From Agarivorans litoreus (lineage in GTDB: Bacteria; Pseudomonadota; Gammaproteobacteria; Enterobacterales; Celerinatantimonadaceae), in contig NZ_BLPI01000001.1 in assembly GCF_019649015.1 (NCBI RefSeq), positions 2,909,001 through 2,973,000 of the forward strand: 64,000 bases of DNA, written 5' to 3'. The translations under genes were made by a program, and so were the position numbers. The notes beneath the pieces were generated by a model. That model was not told where the DNA came from. It did no database searches and saw only the letters and a program-made list of their open reading frames with translations. Below are positions 27,271 through 36,305 of the stretch, one piece after another. The stretch's first letter is position 1. Every line of letters begins with the position of its first letter.

Positions 27271-27909
27271 ATGGAATTTTTAGGACGTTTAATCGCCCGC
27301 TGGGGCATATTAGACATTTTTATGGCGTGGGTGCTTACCGCCAGTGGCATGTTGCTGGTTATTCCCAAGCAGTGGTTACCTGGAGCAGGCTTAAACGCGC
27401 AACTGCTTATGGCCTTAACCATTAGTTGTGTTGCTGGTTTGGCATACTTCCTTAGCCGCGGTGTGTTGTTAATGATGGCTAGCATTACAGGGGCTGTTCA
27501 GCATCGTCGTGAACTACAGCGTTTGTCGTTGATGGTTTCATGTTTGGATCATTCTGAGCGTGCAATTTTACGCGAATTTATTATTACTCGCCGCAGCGTC
27601 CTAAGCCTCCCATTAAAAGAGCCAGCCGTAGCCAACTTAATGGAGAATGGTGTGTTAAAGCCAATGAATGAGCAACATGTTCATGAGCAACGAAGCAATG
27701 TGGACATGATGATCAATTTAGCTGCACGGCCATTACTGAGTTACAAAGCTTTAGGTTTACCAGTGGGTAAGTTAAGTGAGGAGCAAATTGAGCATTTAAA
27801 GTCAATTCGTCCTCGTTTTTTACAGCCAGATTACAAAGCAAATCGTACTCACTCTGGGAAACTATTTAGGATCCGTGCCGGTGATACAGAAAGCCAAACG
27901 GCGGCGTAG
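27271..27909 (+). CDS. superinfection-exclusion-B-like membrane protein
   Basis: A 212-residue protein with two N-terminal membrane segments (about 11-30, IFMAWVLTASGMLLVI, and 45-66, LLMALTISCVAGLAYFL), then a ~140-residue soluble part with helices and an LREFIITRRSVLSLPL segment. This layout recalls the SieB family, known from lambda and Rac prophage, where it aborts infection by other phages; chromosomal members in marine bacteria are of unknown role. The call is by memory of layout. ATG at 27271 (AGGAG 9 bp upstream) is used, since upstream codons overlap the dusA terminator. It is convergent with mgsA, almost touching. Confidence 0.45.
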   Translation: MEFLGRLIARWGILDIFMAWVLTASGMLLVIPKQWLPGAGLNAQLLMALTISCVAGLAYFLSRGVLLMMASITGAVQHRRELQRLSLMVSCLDHSERAILREFIITRRSVLSLPLKEPAVANLMENGVLKPMNEQHVHEQRSNVDMMINLAARPLLSYKALGLPVGKLSEEQIEHLKSIRPRFLQPDYKANRTHSGKLFRIRAGDTESQTAA

Positions 27910-27910
27910 T

Positions 27911-28366
27911 TTAACTAGTACGCTGTTTTAGATAACCCGCGTAATCGGGCACATCTACCGAAAACTCCTGATTAAAGTGACGGCTGGCTAAGATAAATTC
28001 AGCCGTCGCTTGGTTGGTTGCCATAGGTATATTCCATACCGCCGCCAAGCGCAGTAGCGCTTTGACATCAGGGTCATGCGGAACCGCATCTAGCGGATCC
28101 CAGAAGAAGATCATTAAGTCTATTTTACCTTCTGCAATCATTGCGCCTAATTGTTGGTCGCCACCCATTGGACCGCTTAACAAGGCCTCTACTTCAAACC
28201 CTTGCTGTGACAACAGTGTGCCGGTGGTGCCAGTTCCAAATAGTTGATGTTTAACTAAATCTTCACGATGATTCTTCGCCCAGTTAATTAACGCCGTTTT
28301 TTTATGGTCGTGGGCTACCAATGCAATACGTTTGCGAACGTTCATGGTGCGGGTGGTTGTATCCAT
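27911..28366 (-). CDS. mgsA: methylglyoxal synthase
   Basis: A 151-residue enzyme converting dihydroxyacetone phosphate to methylglyoxal and phosphate, a phosphate-releasing bypass of glycolysis. Family motifs are [32 protein letters not shown], which holds the catalytic Asp, and [15 protein letters not shown]. Length is that of E. coli MgsA (152). Its gene ends one base after the convergent SieB-like gene, with no terminator between them. Confidence 0.96.
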   Translation of the reverse strand: MDTTTRTMNVRKRIALVAHDHKKTALINWAKNHREDLVKHQLFGTGTTGTLLSQQGFEVEALLSGPMGGDQQLGAMIAEGKIDLMIFFWDPLDAVPHDPDVKALLRLAAVWNIPMATNQATAEFILASRHFNQEFSVDVPDYAGYLKQRTS

Positions 28367-28479
28367 GTTACCTCTTAAATACGATTAGTTTGAAAGCGTT
28401 TACTACAGATTATGTTACTGTTTGTATTTACTATTAGCTAGCAACAGCCAGCAGATAATCAAGGTGGGATAACAAAAAC

Positions 28480-29046
28480 GTGTGCGGTAGCGTAATGATT
28501 GGCGGTGAATATGAAATACGACAAGCCGTAGGTGTGGATTCGTTATTTCTAGATTTTGGCGAAACCAAACAGTATCGTCCGAGTGAGTTGTTGCCAGCTT
28601 TAATCTTTGAGCAGGAAACCCTGCGTTGTAAGCCTTTTATATGGGGAGTAAAGCACCCTCGACATCCCCAGCTTGTTATTAATGCTCGAGTAGAAAGCGC
28701 GGCTAATAAAGCGATGTTTCACAACGCCTGGAAAACCCAGCGTTGTTTACTGCCGGTAAAAGCGTGGCATGAATGGCGTAATCAAGAACGTTTTGAGTTT
28801 AGTTTGGAGCATCAAAATGTATTATTGCTGGGTGGTTTGTATTTGCAGGCTTCTGAGGGAAAACAGCACTTAGTTGTTCTTACTCAAGCTGCAGCGAATG
28901 CTTTGCAACAATATCATCATCGCATGCCTTTGTTGTTTGAACTCGAGCAAGGCTTGCGCTGGTTGGGCGGGGAGCCGTGTACATATAAGGCGGAGCAGTT
29001 TCATTATCATGTGTCGAGCAATAGCCCACAGATGGGCTTGTTTTAG
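28480..29046 (+). CDS. SRAP/HMCES-family protein (YedK-like)
   Basis: A 188-residue protein of the SOS-response-associated peptidase family, which crosslinks to abasic sites in single-stranded DNA. The essential Cys2 is created by the start MCG (GTG-TGC-GGT), with AAGGTGGGA upstream. Other active-site residues are visible: INARVES for the Asn/Arg, WHEW for the Glu and HHRMP for the His. It is shorter than E. coli YedK (222) and diverges between motifs, so it may be a subfamily. GTG codes for the initiator here; the true N-terminus must be Cys after Met removal. Confidence 0.85.
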   Translation: MCGSVMIGGEYEIRQAVGVDSLFLDFGETKQYRPSELLPALIFEQETLRCKPFIWGVKHPRHPQLVINARVESAANKAMFHNAWKTQRCLLPVKAWHEWRNQERFEFSLEHQNVLLLGGLYLQASEGKQHLVVLTQAAANALQQYHHRMPLLFELEQGLRWLGGEPCTYKAEQFHYHVSSNSPQMGLF

Positions 29047-29085
29047 TAAGTATATTTTGTCGCATCAAGTTTCTAGGAGTGATTG

Positions 29086-29679
29086 ATGATTTACATTTTT
29101 GGTTATGGCAGTTTAATTGATGCAGATTGCAGACAGTGTACCTTTCCTGGTGAACATGCGTATGCAGCGCGGTTACATGGCTACCAACGTTATTGGAGTG
29201 GTTTAAAAAGCGCTGATGACCGTTCCGCTGTTGTAATTACTCCCGATAATAATGCCAGCGTGAATGGGGTGCTGATTCCTTTTGATGAAAGCTTCTTGCC
29301 TGAACTGGATAAGCGCGAAGAAGATTACGATAGAGTATTACTCGATGTTGCACAGCTTGATCTCTTAGATGTGTTGCCAAAGCCAGCGGTTAAAATATAT
29401 ACCTATGTGGCTAAAGAGTATTGGCATCCGCAGAGCAATAGCCCTATTTTACAGTCTTATTTAGATGTGTGCTTGCGAGGGTGTTTGGCGGTAAATGAGC
29501 AATACGCTCGTGAGTTTTTGCTTTCAACCAATTATTGGGTAAGCCACTGGTTAGATGACCGTCATCAACCGATTTACCCAAGGGCCATTAACATGGATGC
29601 TCTAGCCTTAGAGCAAATTGATTCGATATTAAATGATATGGTGCATTTGGCTGATTACAAGCCAGTCGCTCAGAGCTAA
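29086..29679 (+). CDS. gamma-glutamylcyclotransferase-like protein
   Basis: A 197-residue protein of the GGCT/ChaC/AIG2 fold. The glycine-rich YIFGYGSLID binding loop sits at the N-terminus, and the likely catalytic Glu is in LDKREEDYDRV. Members cleave gamma-glutamyl amino acids or glutathione to 5-oxoproline; the true substrate is unknown. AGGAG lies 6 bp before ATG 29086, which is preferred to TTG 29083. It follows the SRAP gene by 39 bp and may be co-transcribed. The C-terminal half contains a conserved-looking NYWVSHWLDDRHQPIYPRA. Confidence 0.8.
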   Translation: MIYIFGYGSLIDADCRQCTFPGEHAYAARLHGYQRYWSGLKSADDRSAVVITPDNNASVNGVLIPFDESFLPELDKREEDYDRVLLDVAQLDLLDVLPKPAVKIYTYVAKEYWHPQSNSPILQSYLDVCLRGCLAVNEQYAREFLLSTNYWVSHWLDDRHQPIYPRAINMDALALEQIDSILNDMVHLADYKPVAQS

Positions 29680-29691
29680 GAATTTGGGTAT

Positions 29692-29720
29692 AAAAAAAGG
29701 CGCCTTAGGCGCCTTTTTTA
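29692..29720. terminator. bidirectional terminator between GGCT-like gene and pyk
   Basis: AAAAAAAGGCGCC, TTA, GGCGCCTTTTTT between two convergent genes. Confidence 0.93.
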
Positions 29721-29737
29721 GCTTCGGTAAACGTAAA

Positions 29738-31150
29738 TTACAGTACGTGTACAGAAGAAGTGTTAGTAGTACCAGAAGGTACTAAGGCACCAGATACCAT
29801 CACTACGATGTCGCCTTTGTTAGCAAGACCAGACTCCATCGCAAGTTCTTTACCTAGCGCGTAGAAAGAGTCAGTGCTATCAATGCTGTCAACAACGTGA
29901 GGAATAACACCTTTAGTCAAACAAAGTTGAGCAGCAGTTTTAGTGTTAGTAGTAATTGCTAAGATGTTAGCTTGTGGGAAGTATTTACGAACAGATTTCG
30001 CAGACTTACCACCTTCAGTAGCAACAACAATAAGAGGAGCACTTAGCTTCTCAGACGTTTCTACAGCACCTTTACATACCGCTTCAGTGATGCGTAGTTT
30101 ACCGCTATCACGTGCTGGATCTAAGTTAGAAGGCATTACTGCGTCAGTGCGACCACAAATAGTTGCCATGATAGATACAGCTTCTACAGGGTATTTACCT
30201 TTAGCAGACTCACCAGAAAGCATTACTGCATCGGTACCGTCTAGGATTGCGTTAGCAACGTCGCCCGCTTCTGCACGAGTTGGACGTGGGTTTTTGATCA
30301 TTGAATCAAGCATTTGAGTTGCAGTGATAACCAATTTACGAGCACGGTTACACTTCTCAATCATCATCTTCTGCGCGAAGATTACTTCTTCAACTGGGAT
30401 TTCAACACCTAAGTCACCACGAGCAACCATGATGCCGTCAGAAACTTCTAGAATTTCGTCGAAGTTATCTACACCTTCTTGGTTTTCGATTTTAGAGATG
30501 ATTTGGATCTTCTCGCCGCCATTCTCTTTAAGAAGTTGACGAATTTCTAGTACGTCCTCTTTCTTACGAATGAAAGAAGCAGCGATGAAATCAACACCTT
30601 GCTCACAACCAAAGATTAAGTCGCCTTTATCTTTAGCAGAAAGAGCAGGAAGTTGAACGATAACGCCAGGAAGGTTAACACCTTTGTTTTCGCCTAAGTC
30701 ACCGTTGTTTAGAACAGTACACTTAACTTCGTCGTCAGATACTGCGATAACTTCCATTTCAATTAGGCCGTCATCCACTAGGATGATGTTGCCTACTTTC
30801 AAGTCAGCAGCAAAACCAGGGTAAGTTACCGCTACGCGAGTTGCATCGCCGATTACTGTTTGGTCTGTAGTGAAAGTGAACTCTTGACCTGCTACTAGGC
30901 TAACGTCTTCGCCGCCAGCTAGTTTGATAGTGCGGATTTCTGGACCTTTGGTATCCAATAAAACAGCAGCAGATTTGCCAGTGTTCTTAACAACTTCACG
31001 TAGGTTGTTGATGCGAGTGCCGTGCTCAGCAAAGTCGCCGTGAGAGAAGTTAAGGCGCATTACGTTCATGCCTGACTCAACTAACTTAGTTAGCATTTCT
31101 ACCGATTCAGTTTTTGGACCAATGGTACAAACTATTTTGGTTTTCTTCAT
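29738..31150 (-). CDS. pykF: pyruvate kinase, type I
   Basis: A 470-residue glycolytic enzyme making pyruvate and ATP from phosphoenolpyruvate and [19 protein letters not shown] is the standard opening; [12 protein letters not shown], the metal-binding [14 protein letters not shown], and [18 protein letters not shown] are the active-site segments. Length and sequence match PykF (470) rather than PykA (480). It is monocistronic with an AT-rich 250-bp upstream region shared with the end of arcA. Its codons are biased towards highly expressed forms, like fba and pgk here. Confidence 0.96.
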   Translation of the reverse strand: MKKTKIVCTIGPKTESVEMLTKLVESGMNVMRLNFSHGDFAEHGTRINNLREVVKNTGKSAAVLLDTKGPEIRTIKLAGGEDVSLVAGQEFTFTTDQTVIGDATRVAVTYPGFAADLKVGNIILVDDGLIEMEVIAVSDDEVKCTVLNNGDLGENKGVNLPGVIVQLPALSAKDKGDLIFGCEQGVDFIAASFIRKKEDVLEIRQLLKENGGEKIQIISKIENQEGVDNFDEILEVSDGIMVARGDLGVEIPVEEVIFAQKMMIEKCNRARKLVITATQMLDSMIKNPRPTRAEAGDVANAILDGTDAVMLSGESAKGKYPVEAVSIMATICGRTDAVMPSNLDPARDSGKLRITEAVCKGAVETSEKLSAPLIVVATEGGKSAKSVRKYFPQANILAITTNTKTAAQLCLTKGVIPHVVDSIDSTDSFYALGKELAMESGLANKGDIVVMVSGALVPSGTTNTSSVHVL

Positions 31151-31355
31151 TGAAGTGACTCTCCGTTAAGGATGCTAGTAAAAAATCTGCGCACATTATA
31201 CAAGATTGATCACAAAAGGATATGTAGAAAAATAACTACAAATCCGAATGTCGATCAAAATAATGTCGATTTATGATTCACAAATGTGGCTTATTAATTG
31301 TTCAATTTAGTTAATACTTGTTGCTTTGCTCATAATTTGAGCATCTAGCAAGTAT

Positions 31356-31384
31356 AAAAAAACCTCGTCAAACTGCGAGGTTTT
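31356..31384 (-). terminator. terminator of arcA
   Basis: AACCTCG and CGAGGTT enclose an 8-nt loop; the A-run 31356-31362 becomes a U-run in the arcA transcript. Confidence 0.85.
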
Positions 31385-31400
31385 GATACGATTTTATCGT

Positions 31401-32111
31401 TTATTCAATTTCACCACAGAAACGATAACCTTCGCCGTGGATGGTAGCGATGATTTCTGGGGTTTCAGGGATCGACTCAAAGTGCTTTCTGATGCGGCGA
31501 ATGGTGACATCAACCGTACGATCATGCGGCTTTAGTTCTCGGCCGGTCATTTTCTTTAATAAGTCGGCGCGAGTTTGAATTTGTCCGGGATTCTCTACAA
31601 AATGCAACATGGCACGAAACTCACTACGTGGCAGTTTGTAAGTATCTTGGTTTGGACTAACTAATGAGCGACTATTAATATCTAAGGTCCAACCATTAAA
31701 ACGGTATTCTTCAACAGTTCCTTTTTCCTCGTTAGCTATTTGACCATTTACGGTACGGTTAAGTAGGTTACGAGCTCGAATAGTTAATTCACGTGGGTTA
31801 AAGGGTTTGGTGATGTAGTCATCGGCACCAATTTCTAAACCAAGTATTTTGTCTACTTCGTTATCGCGTCCGGTTAGGAACATTAATGCTATTTGTTCAC
31901 GGTCGCGTAACTCACGCGCTAGCAATAGACCGTTTTTACCAGGAAGGTTAATGTCCATGATAATTAAGTGAACGGAATGCGCTTCTAATACGCTGTTCAT
32001 TTCATTGCCGTCAATCGCTTCGAACACATTGTAACCTTCGGCTTCAAAAGTGCTTTTAAGCGTATTACGAGTGACCAGTTCGTCCTCGACAATTAAAATA
32101 TTTGGTGTCAT
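31401..32111 (-). CDS. arcA: aerobic/anaerobic response regulator ArcA
   Basis: A 236-residue OmpR-family regulator, partner of ArcB, that switches respiration and fermentation genes. The receiver has the phosphoacceptor Asp in [12 protein letters not shown] and Lys in YITKPFNP. The DNA-binding domain holds [13 protein letters not shown] and [18 protein letters not shown], nearly the same as in E. coli ArcA. ATG at 32111 (MTPNILIV) is chosen because GGGGAAGA lies just before it; the in-frame ATG at 32123 overlaps this site. Confidence 0.97.
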   Translation of the reverse strand: MTPNILIVEDELVTRNTLKSTFEAEGYNVFEAIDGNEMNSVLEAHSVHLIIMDINLPGKNGLLLARELRDREQIALMFLTGRDNEVDKILGLEIGADDYITKPFNPRELTIRARNLLNRTVNGQIANEEKGTVEEYRFNGWTLDINSRSLVSPNQDTYKLPRSEFRAMLHFVENPGQIQTRADLLKKMTGRELKPHDRTVDVTIRRIRKHFESIPETPEIIATIHGEGYRFCGEIE

Positions 32112-32876
32112 GGTCTTCCCCAATGCTGTTTAGAATAAAGTTGGCTTGCGAACAGGTAGCACTATTATAGAAGGTGAGATAATGGCTACTTATTCTTCCA
32201 TGTTGAGTTTGTGTTAAAACTCGTTGAATGGCAAAAAAATAGACAAATAGTTTGTCTAAAACGCATGATAAATCAGCGTATGAGACCTTCCAGATGCATT
32301 GTTCGTTACAAGCAGTAAACATATTCTATGGGCTTAACAGTGATATAACAACTTGAGTCTGAAAAAAGCTTACGTTTTCTGCGGTGCTTTTGATTCAAAT
32401 CAATCGAAATTTACGAATAAAGTGAATTTTACAAAACAATACTGAAAATAAACTACATGTTTAATTTGCATCAAAATACTGATTTCTAGGCAAAGAGCGA
32501 CTATAAATATCAATAGCTTGCAGTTTTCTCCGCCATAACCTCTGATGGTGTTACTCGTAGTCGACGATTTAGTCGCTGGTTAGACTGTCATTTTATTTCA
32601 TGTCTTAAGTGTCACCCGTTTCCCCATTTTTGGGTATTTGGTGGTTTAACTGATCTAAATCATTACGATTTTAGTGCAATTGTTGACTGCTCGTTAATTG
32701 ATGTTCAACATATTGCAAAGGCTTTCAGGCAAAAGGCTTTTTAATGGCCTAGAGAGCGATTGCTATCTCTACAATATTAATTGTTTAGGTTGTGTTTACT
32801 TTCGCTTGGGAAAATTGAGCCTCTTTGGTGGAATACCCTTAAGACTTACAACAAAAGATGATAGAGGATTATCGCT
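32112..32876. other. 765-bp gap between divergent arcA and rraA
   Basis: No convincing gene is present; the open frames here lack ribosome-binding sites and protein-like composition. It must hold the arcA and rraA promoters. The one recognisable site is CTGAT-CTAA-ATCAT at 32650-32663, an FNR/CRP-family-like palindrome 214 bp before rraA. The length is unusual for this compact window, and a small RNA cannot be excluded. Confidence 0.4.
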
Positions 32877-33374
32877 ATGCAAGATTTGCTTCCGGAACTG
32901 TGCGATTTATATCCAGCACAAGTTAAATTGCTCGAGCCTGTTTTCCAAATTTATGGGGCTAAAAAGCTGTTTTATGGCCAAGTGCAAACTGTGCAGTGTT
33001 GGCAGGATAATAGTCGAGTAAAAGAACTACTAGCAAGCCCCGGAGAAGGACGAGTGCTGGTGGTTGATGGCGGAGGTTGTACTCACAGAGCGTTAATGGG
33101 TGATCTGATTGCTGATTCTGCTTATTTACAAGGTTGGGCTGGCGTAGTGATTTATGGTGCGATTAGAGATGTAGCTGCTATTAACACTATGGAATTGGGG
33201 GTTAGAGCATTAGCTGCTTGTCCGATGAAAACAGAGCGTAAGGGCTTGGGTGAGTTAGCAATTTCAGTGAGTTTTGCAGGGCAAGCAATTCAGCCGGGTA
33301 TGTACCTATATGCGGATGAAAATGGTATTTTACTTAGCGAGGAAGCGCTGGATTTGCCAGAAGGGTTTGCCTAA
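32877..33374 (+). CDS. rraA: RraA-family protein (RNase E activity regulator type)
   Basis: A 165-residue protein whose length and sequence fit RraA. MQDLLPELCDLYPAQVKLLEP parallels E. coli RraA, and the glycine-rich GRVLVVDGGG followed by GVVIYGAIRDV is the family's core. RraA of E. coli binds RNase E and slows mRNA decay; others in the fold are aldolases or decarboxylases. Its stop overlaps the stop of the convergent barrel gene by 2-3 bases. It could alternatively be a paralogue with a metabolic role, since some bacteria have several. Confidence 0.85.
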   Translation: MQDLLPELCDLYPAQVKLLEPVFQIYGAKKLFYGQVQTVQCWQDNSRVKELLASPGEGRVLVVDGGGCTHRALMGDLIADSAYLQGWAGVVIYGAIRDVAAINTMELGVRALAACPMKTERKGLGELAISVSFAGQAIQPGMYLYADENGILLSEEALDLPEGFA

Positions 33375-33922
33375 AAGCGGTAGCCCAAGCCAAACTGCAA
33401 TTGCTGTTGCGTTTCTTTATCTTGTTGAGCCTCGAGTTGATAAACAGCTTTAACGTCAATGTTTTTAAGTAAATGGTAAGTACTAGATAGTTCTAAGCTA
33501 TGCTCAGTATTGTCGTACTTGGGTTGGTGAACTTGGACTAACTTACTTTGAATCGATAAGCTTTTTAAGGGTTGGTAGTTAAGCCCTGTCGAAAGGTTAA
33601 AGCCTTTACGTGTAGCAATGTCGTCGTACTGGTTATTCACCCCGGCTTCTACAAATAAAGAAAGCTCATTACGAAGTTTGTGTTGATAACCACCGTTGAA
33701 AAACCACGAATCAACATCATTGGCTTCACCGGTACTCACAAATTGGCTGTTATTGTAACCGGTAATGTACCAGTTTTTAACTTGGCTGCGTGACGATAGC
33801 TGAACGTGTTCGCCATCGCCATAGCTTAAGCTGATTTCATTTTCTACTTCAGCGGCCGCTAGAGAACTGCTTGCAATAACAAGCACGGCAGCAATCGAAC
33901 GCTGTAATAGTAACTTAGCCAC
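33371..33922 (-). CDS. small outer-membrane beta-barrel protein, function unknown
   Basis: A 183-residue secreted protein. A signal peptide (LLLQRSIAAVLVIASSSLAAA) is followed by about eight alternating amphipathic strands, such as NEISLSYGDGEHVQL, SLFVEAGVNNQYD and LQFGLGYRF. The last residue is Phe, the usual outer-membrane insertion signal. GTG at 33922 is chosen: GGAGACGGCA precedes it and the longer frame to 34000 would hide the signal peptide. I do not recognise a specific family; it resembles DUF481/YfaZ-type small barrels. Confidence 0.65.
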   Translation of the reverse strand: MAKLLLQRSIAAVLVIASSSLAAAEVENEISLSYGDGEHVQLSSRSQVKNWYITGYNNSQFVSTGEANDVDSWFFNGGYQHKLRNELSLFVEAGVNNQYDDIATRKGFNLSTGLNYQPLKSLSIQSKLVQVHQPKYDNTEHSLELSSTYHLLKNIDVKAVYQLEAQQDKETQQQLQFGLGYRF

Positions 33923-34056
33923 TGCCGTCTCCTTGTTATTGTTTTTCTTAGTATCAGTAGTATGGATGATCATCGCTTTAAGATCATTGTGGATCTTCAA
34001 AAATTTGTAGAAAGCCTAATAAATGATTTTAAAGTCAAATTTTCTAGCACAATCGT

Positions 34057-35763
34057 CTAACGGTTAATAAATCGACGGCGTCTTCGGTATGGATATACGT
34101 CTTCAAATTGGCCGTTTTTGATGTTTTGCTGCAGTTCTTGCCAAAAACTGGCTTGGAAAAGCTCTGCATGTAACTCTTTAAACACCTGTTTAACCATGGG
34201 TTTTCCCAATAAAAAGGTGGCAAACTCCTCAGGGAAGATATCGTTAGGTCCTACTGAATAATAGGGTTGTGCCGCCCATTGATCTTCAGGATATTGAGAT
34301 TTTGGAAACTCTCTAAAATTACATTCCGTCATATAGGAAATCTCATCATAGTCGTAAAATACTACACGACCATGACGGGTGACCCCGAAATTCTTAAACA
34401 GCATATCTCCGGGGAAGATGTTGGCTGCAGCTAGCTGTTTGATGGCGTTGCCATATTCGTCAATAACTTGCCGAGTTTGCGCTTCATCAGCTTGATCTAG
34501 GTACATGTTAAGCGGGATCATTTTTCGTTCTGTATATAAGTGTTTAATAGTGATGGAATCTCCCTCGATACGCAGCATCGATGGCGCAACAGCTTGCAGT
34601 TCATCCAGTAAGCTTTGGCTAAAACGCGCTAGGGGGAACTCCACGTTAGAAAACTCTTGTGTATCGGCCATTCTGCCGACTCTATCGTGCTGTTTTACCA
34701 GTCGATATTTTTCTTTCACAATGGCGTGGCTTACGTCTTTTGGCGGGGTGAATTCATCTTTAATAATTTTGAATACAACATCGTAAGAAGGCAGGGTAAA
34801 TACGCTCATCACCATGCCTTTGATGCCGGGTGCTAGCTCAAATAGATCACTGGAATTGTGCAAGTGATTGAGGTAGTGACGATATAATTCGGTTTTACCA
34901 TGTTTTTGACAGCCAATGGCGGTAAATAGCTCGTAGTCAGTTTTATTGGGCAGCAGTTGCTTAAGAAAGTTGACTATTCGGCGCGGGGCTGGGGCATCTA
35001 CCATGAAGTAAGAGCGCGCAAAACCAAAAATAATACTTACTTCGTCACTATCGATAAGTACGCTATCAACTGCCACTTTGCCTTGCTGATTAAGTAAGGG
35101 AAACACAATGGGGAAATTATGATCTTCACTGGTGTATTGGCCAATAAGGTAAGCGGCTTTGTTGCGGTAAAACACCGGTTGCAACATGGTTATTTTATGC
35201 AGCTGTTGCTGAGCCAGTTGCGGAAGTTCCGTCAAGCGCTGCTTAATAAACCTTATGTCTCGGGTTAAATCTTCGTATTCGATATTAAAACGATAGTCTT
35301 CGAAGAGCTGCTTTAATAAGGTATCCAACGAAGTGTTCTGATAAGTATGGGTGAGTAGTTGATAATCATACAGTTTGCTGCATCGGCTAGGGCGGATAAA
35401 CAGTTGGCTTTCTTCTATATAGCGATGATGAAATAATCGTTGATAGACAGAGTTGAAAAACGACTCGGCCACTTCAAAATTATCATGCTGTTTAAGTAAC
35501 TCTGAGTAATGCGATTTTACCGCTGCGCAGAAGGCATCGCTGCGCTGTAGGTGGCCGGTGAGCTGTTTAATCGCTGCTCGTGCTTCTGTTACGTGGTGGT
35601 CGTAAAGGCGAATACGTTCTCGTGAAGCAAGTTGCACCGACATCCAGTCGGCTTCTTCAAAGCGTTTTTGAGCACCGCGAGTTACTTCCAAGAAGCATTG
35701 ATAAAAGCTATTGAAGCGCTGCAGCATGGCATGGGCGGCTTGGTGTTCCATTAATTGCGTCAT
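34057..35763 (-). CDS. aceK: isocitrate dehydrogenase kinase/phosphatase
   Basis: A 568-residue bifunctional enzyme that phosphorylates and dephosphorylates isocitrate dehydrogenase, sending carbon into the glyoxylate shunt. The N-terminal helical regulatory domain is followed by a kinase-like domain with [30 protein letters not shown] for the ATP-binding lysine region, and the catalytic stretch [28 protein letters not shown]. Length matches E. coli AceK (578). aceA and aceB are not adjacent here, unlike in enteric bacteria; the gene stands alone. Confidence 0.96.
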   Translation of the reverse strand: MTQLMEHQAAHAMLQRFNSFYQCFLEVTRGAQKRFEEADWMSVQLASRERIRLYDHHVTEARAAIKQLTGHLQRSDAFCAAVKSHYSELLKQHDNFEVAESFFNSVYQRLFHHRYIEESQLFIRPSRCSKLYDYQLLTHTYQNTSLDTLLKQLFEDYRFNIEYEDLTRDIRFIKQRLTELPQLAQQQLHKITMLQPVFYRNKAAYLIGQYTSEDHNFPIVFPLLNQQGKVAVDSVLIDSDEVSIIFGFARSYFMVDAPAPRRIVNFLKQLLPNKTDYELFTAIGCQKHGKTELYRHYLNHLHNSSDLFELAPGIKGMVMSVFTLPSYDVVFKIIKDEFTPPKDVSHAIVKEKYRLVKQHDRVGRMADTQEFSNVEFPLARFSQSLLDELQAVAPSMLRIEGDSITIKHLYTERKMIPLNMYLDQADEAQTRQVIDEYGNAIKQLAAANIFPGDMLFKNFGVTRHGRVVFYDYDEISYMTECNFREFPKSQYPEDQWAAQPYYSVGPNDIFPEEFATFLLGKPMVKQVFKELHAELFQASFWQELQQNIKNGQFEDVYPYRRRRRFINR

Positions 35764-36167
35764 AGGCTATTTCTTATTGTTGTTTTTTTATCCACTATGG
35801 CAGGATTTAAACACCTGTTCAAATTTTTGTTGTGAAGTTGCGGCTGTGGTAATTCACCTTTATGTTTAGCACTTTACTCGGTTGTTTCGACTATTTTTTG
35901 TACATTGAGTAGACGATTGTTTTCAAGCGCTTAGATTAAAAGGCGCTAGAGCCCTGAGTTTTCTATTAAAAGCTGCTGGTTTAAGCTGTTTATTGCGCTC
36001 TATGTCTTTTATGCACGGCCAAGCTCATTCTTTAAAAAAACTTCCTTTAAAGCATAAATAAGGTTAAAAGCGCACTTTTATGCATTTGGCTTAGATAAAT
36101 AAAGCTTGACTATCCACCTCAGCTGGTTAAGGTATGGCCATAAATTGGATTTAGTTTTTTTATTAAG
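35764..36167. other. 404-bp gap between aceK and the thr leader
   Basis: This AT-rich region has no open frame I can support. It holds the aceK promoter on the minus strand and the thr promoter on the plus strand. A TTGACT at 36106-36111 is a good -35 for the thr operon. The matching -10 is poor: AGGTAT at 36130-36135, with 18-bp spacing. Confidence 0.35.
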
Positions 36168-36242
36168 ATGCTAGTACGTTTTGCTTACACAACCACCGGA
36201 ACTATTACCCGCACCACCACATGCGGGTCGGGCTGGTTGTAG
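36168..36242 (+). CDS. thrL: thr operon leader peptide
   Basis: A 24-residue open frame, too short for ordinary gene calling. It has eight threonine codons and one isoleucine codon between residues 8 and 18, in runs TTTG-T-I-T-R-TTT. It begins ATG at 36168 and ends TAG at 36240-36242, about 20 bp before a terminator hairpin and 63 bp before thrA. Ribosome stalling at Thr/Ile codons when these charged tRNAs are scarce would favour the antiterminator. Its own ribosome-binding site is weak (TTAAG). Confidence 0.9.
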   Translation: MLVRFAYTTTGTITRTTTCGSGWL

Positions 36243-36264
36243 CAATTTACTACATCGAAGAAAG

Positions 36265-36295
36265 CCCGTATCAACCACGATACGGGTTTTTTTTT
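36265..36295 (+). terminator. threonine attenuator terminator
   Basis: CCCGTATC (36265-36272), loop AACCAC, GATACGGG (36279-36286), then nine T. Upstream, CCCGCA/TGCGGG (36208-36213 with 36222-36227) and ACAACC/GGTTGT form alternative hairpins over the leader. GGTTG at 36235-36239 can also pair with CAACC in the terminator loop, a possible antiterminator contact. Confidence 0.88.
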
Positions 36296-36305
36296 GGGAG
36301 GAATA

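Noticed and set aside
32698-33021. 107-residue open frame upstream of and overlapping rraA
   Set aside because: TTG start, no ribosome-binding site, cysteine/leucine-rich composition, and out of frame with the convincing rraA start.
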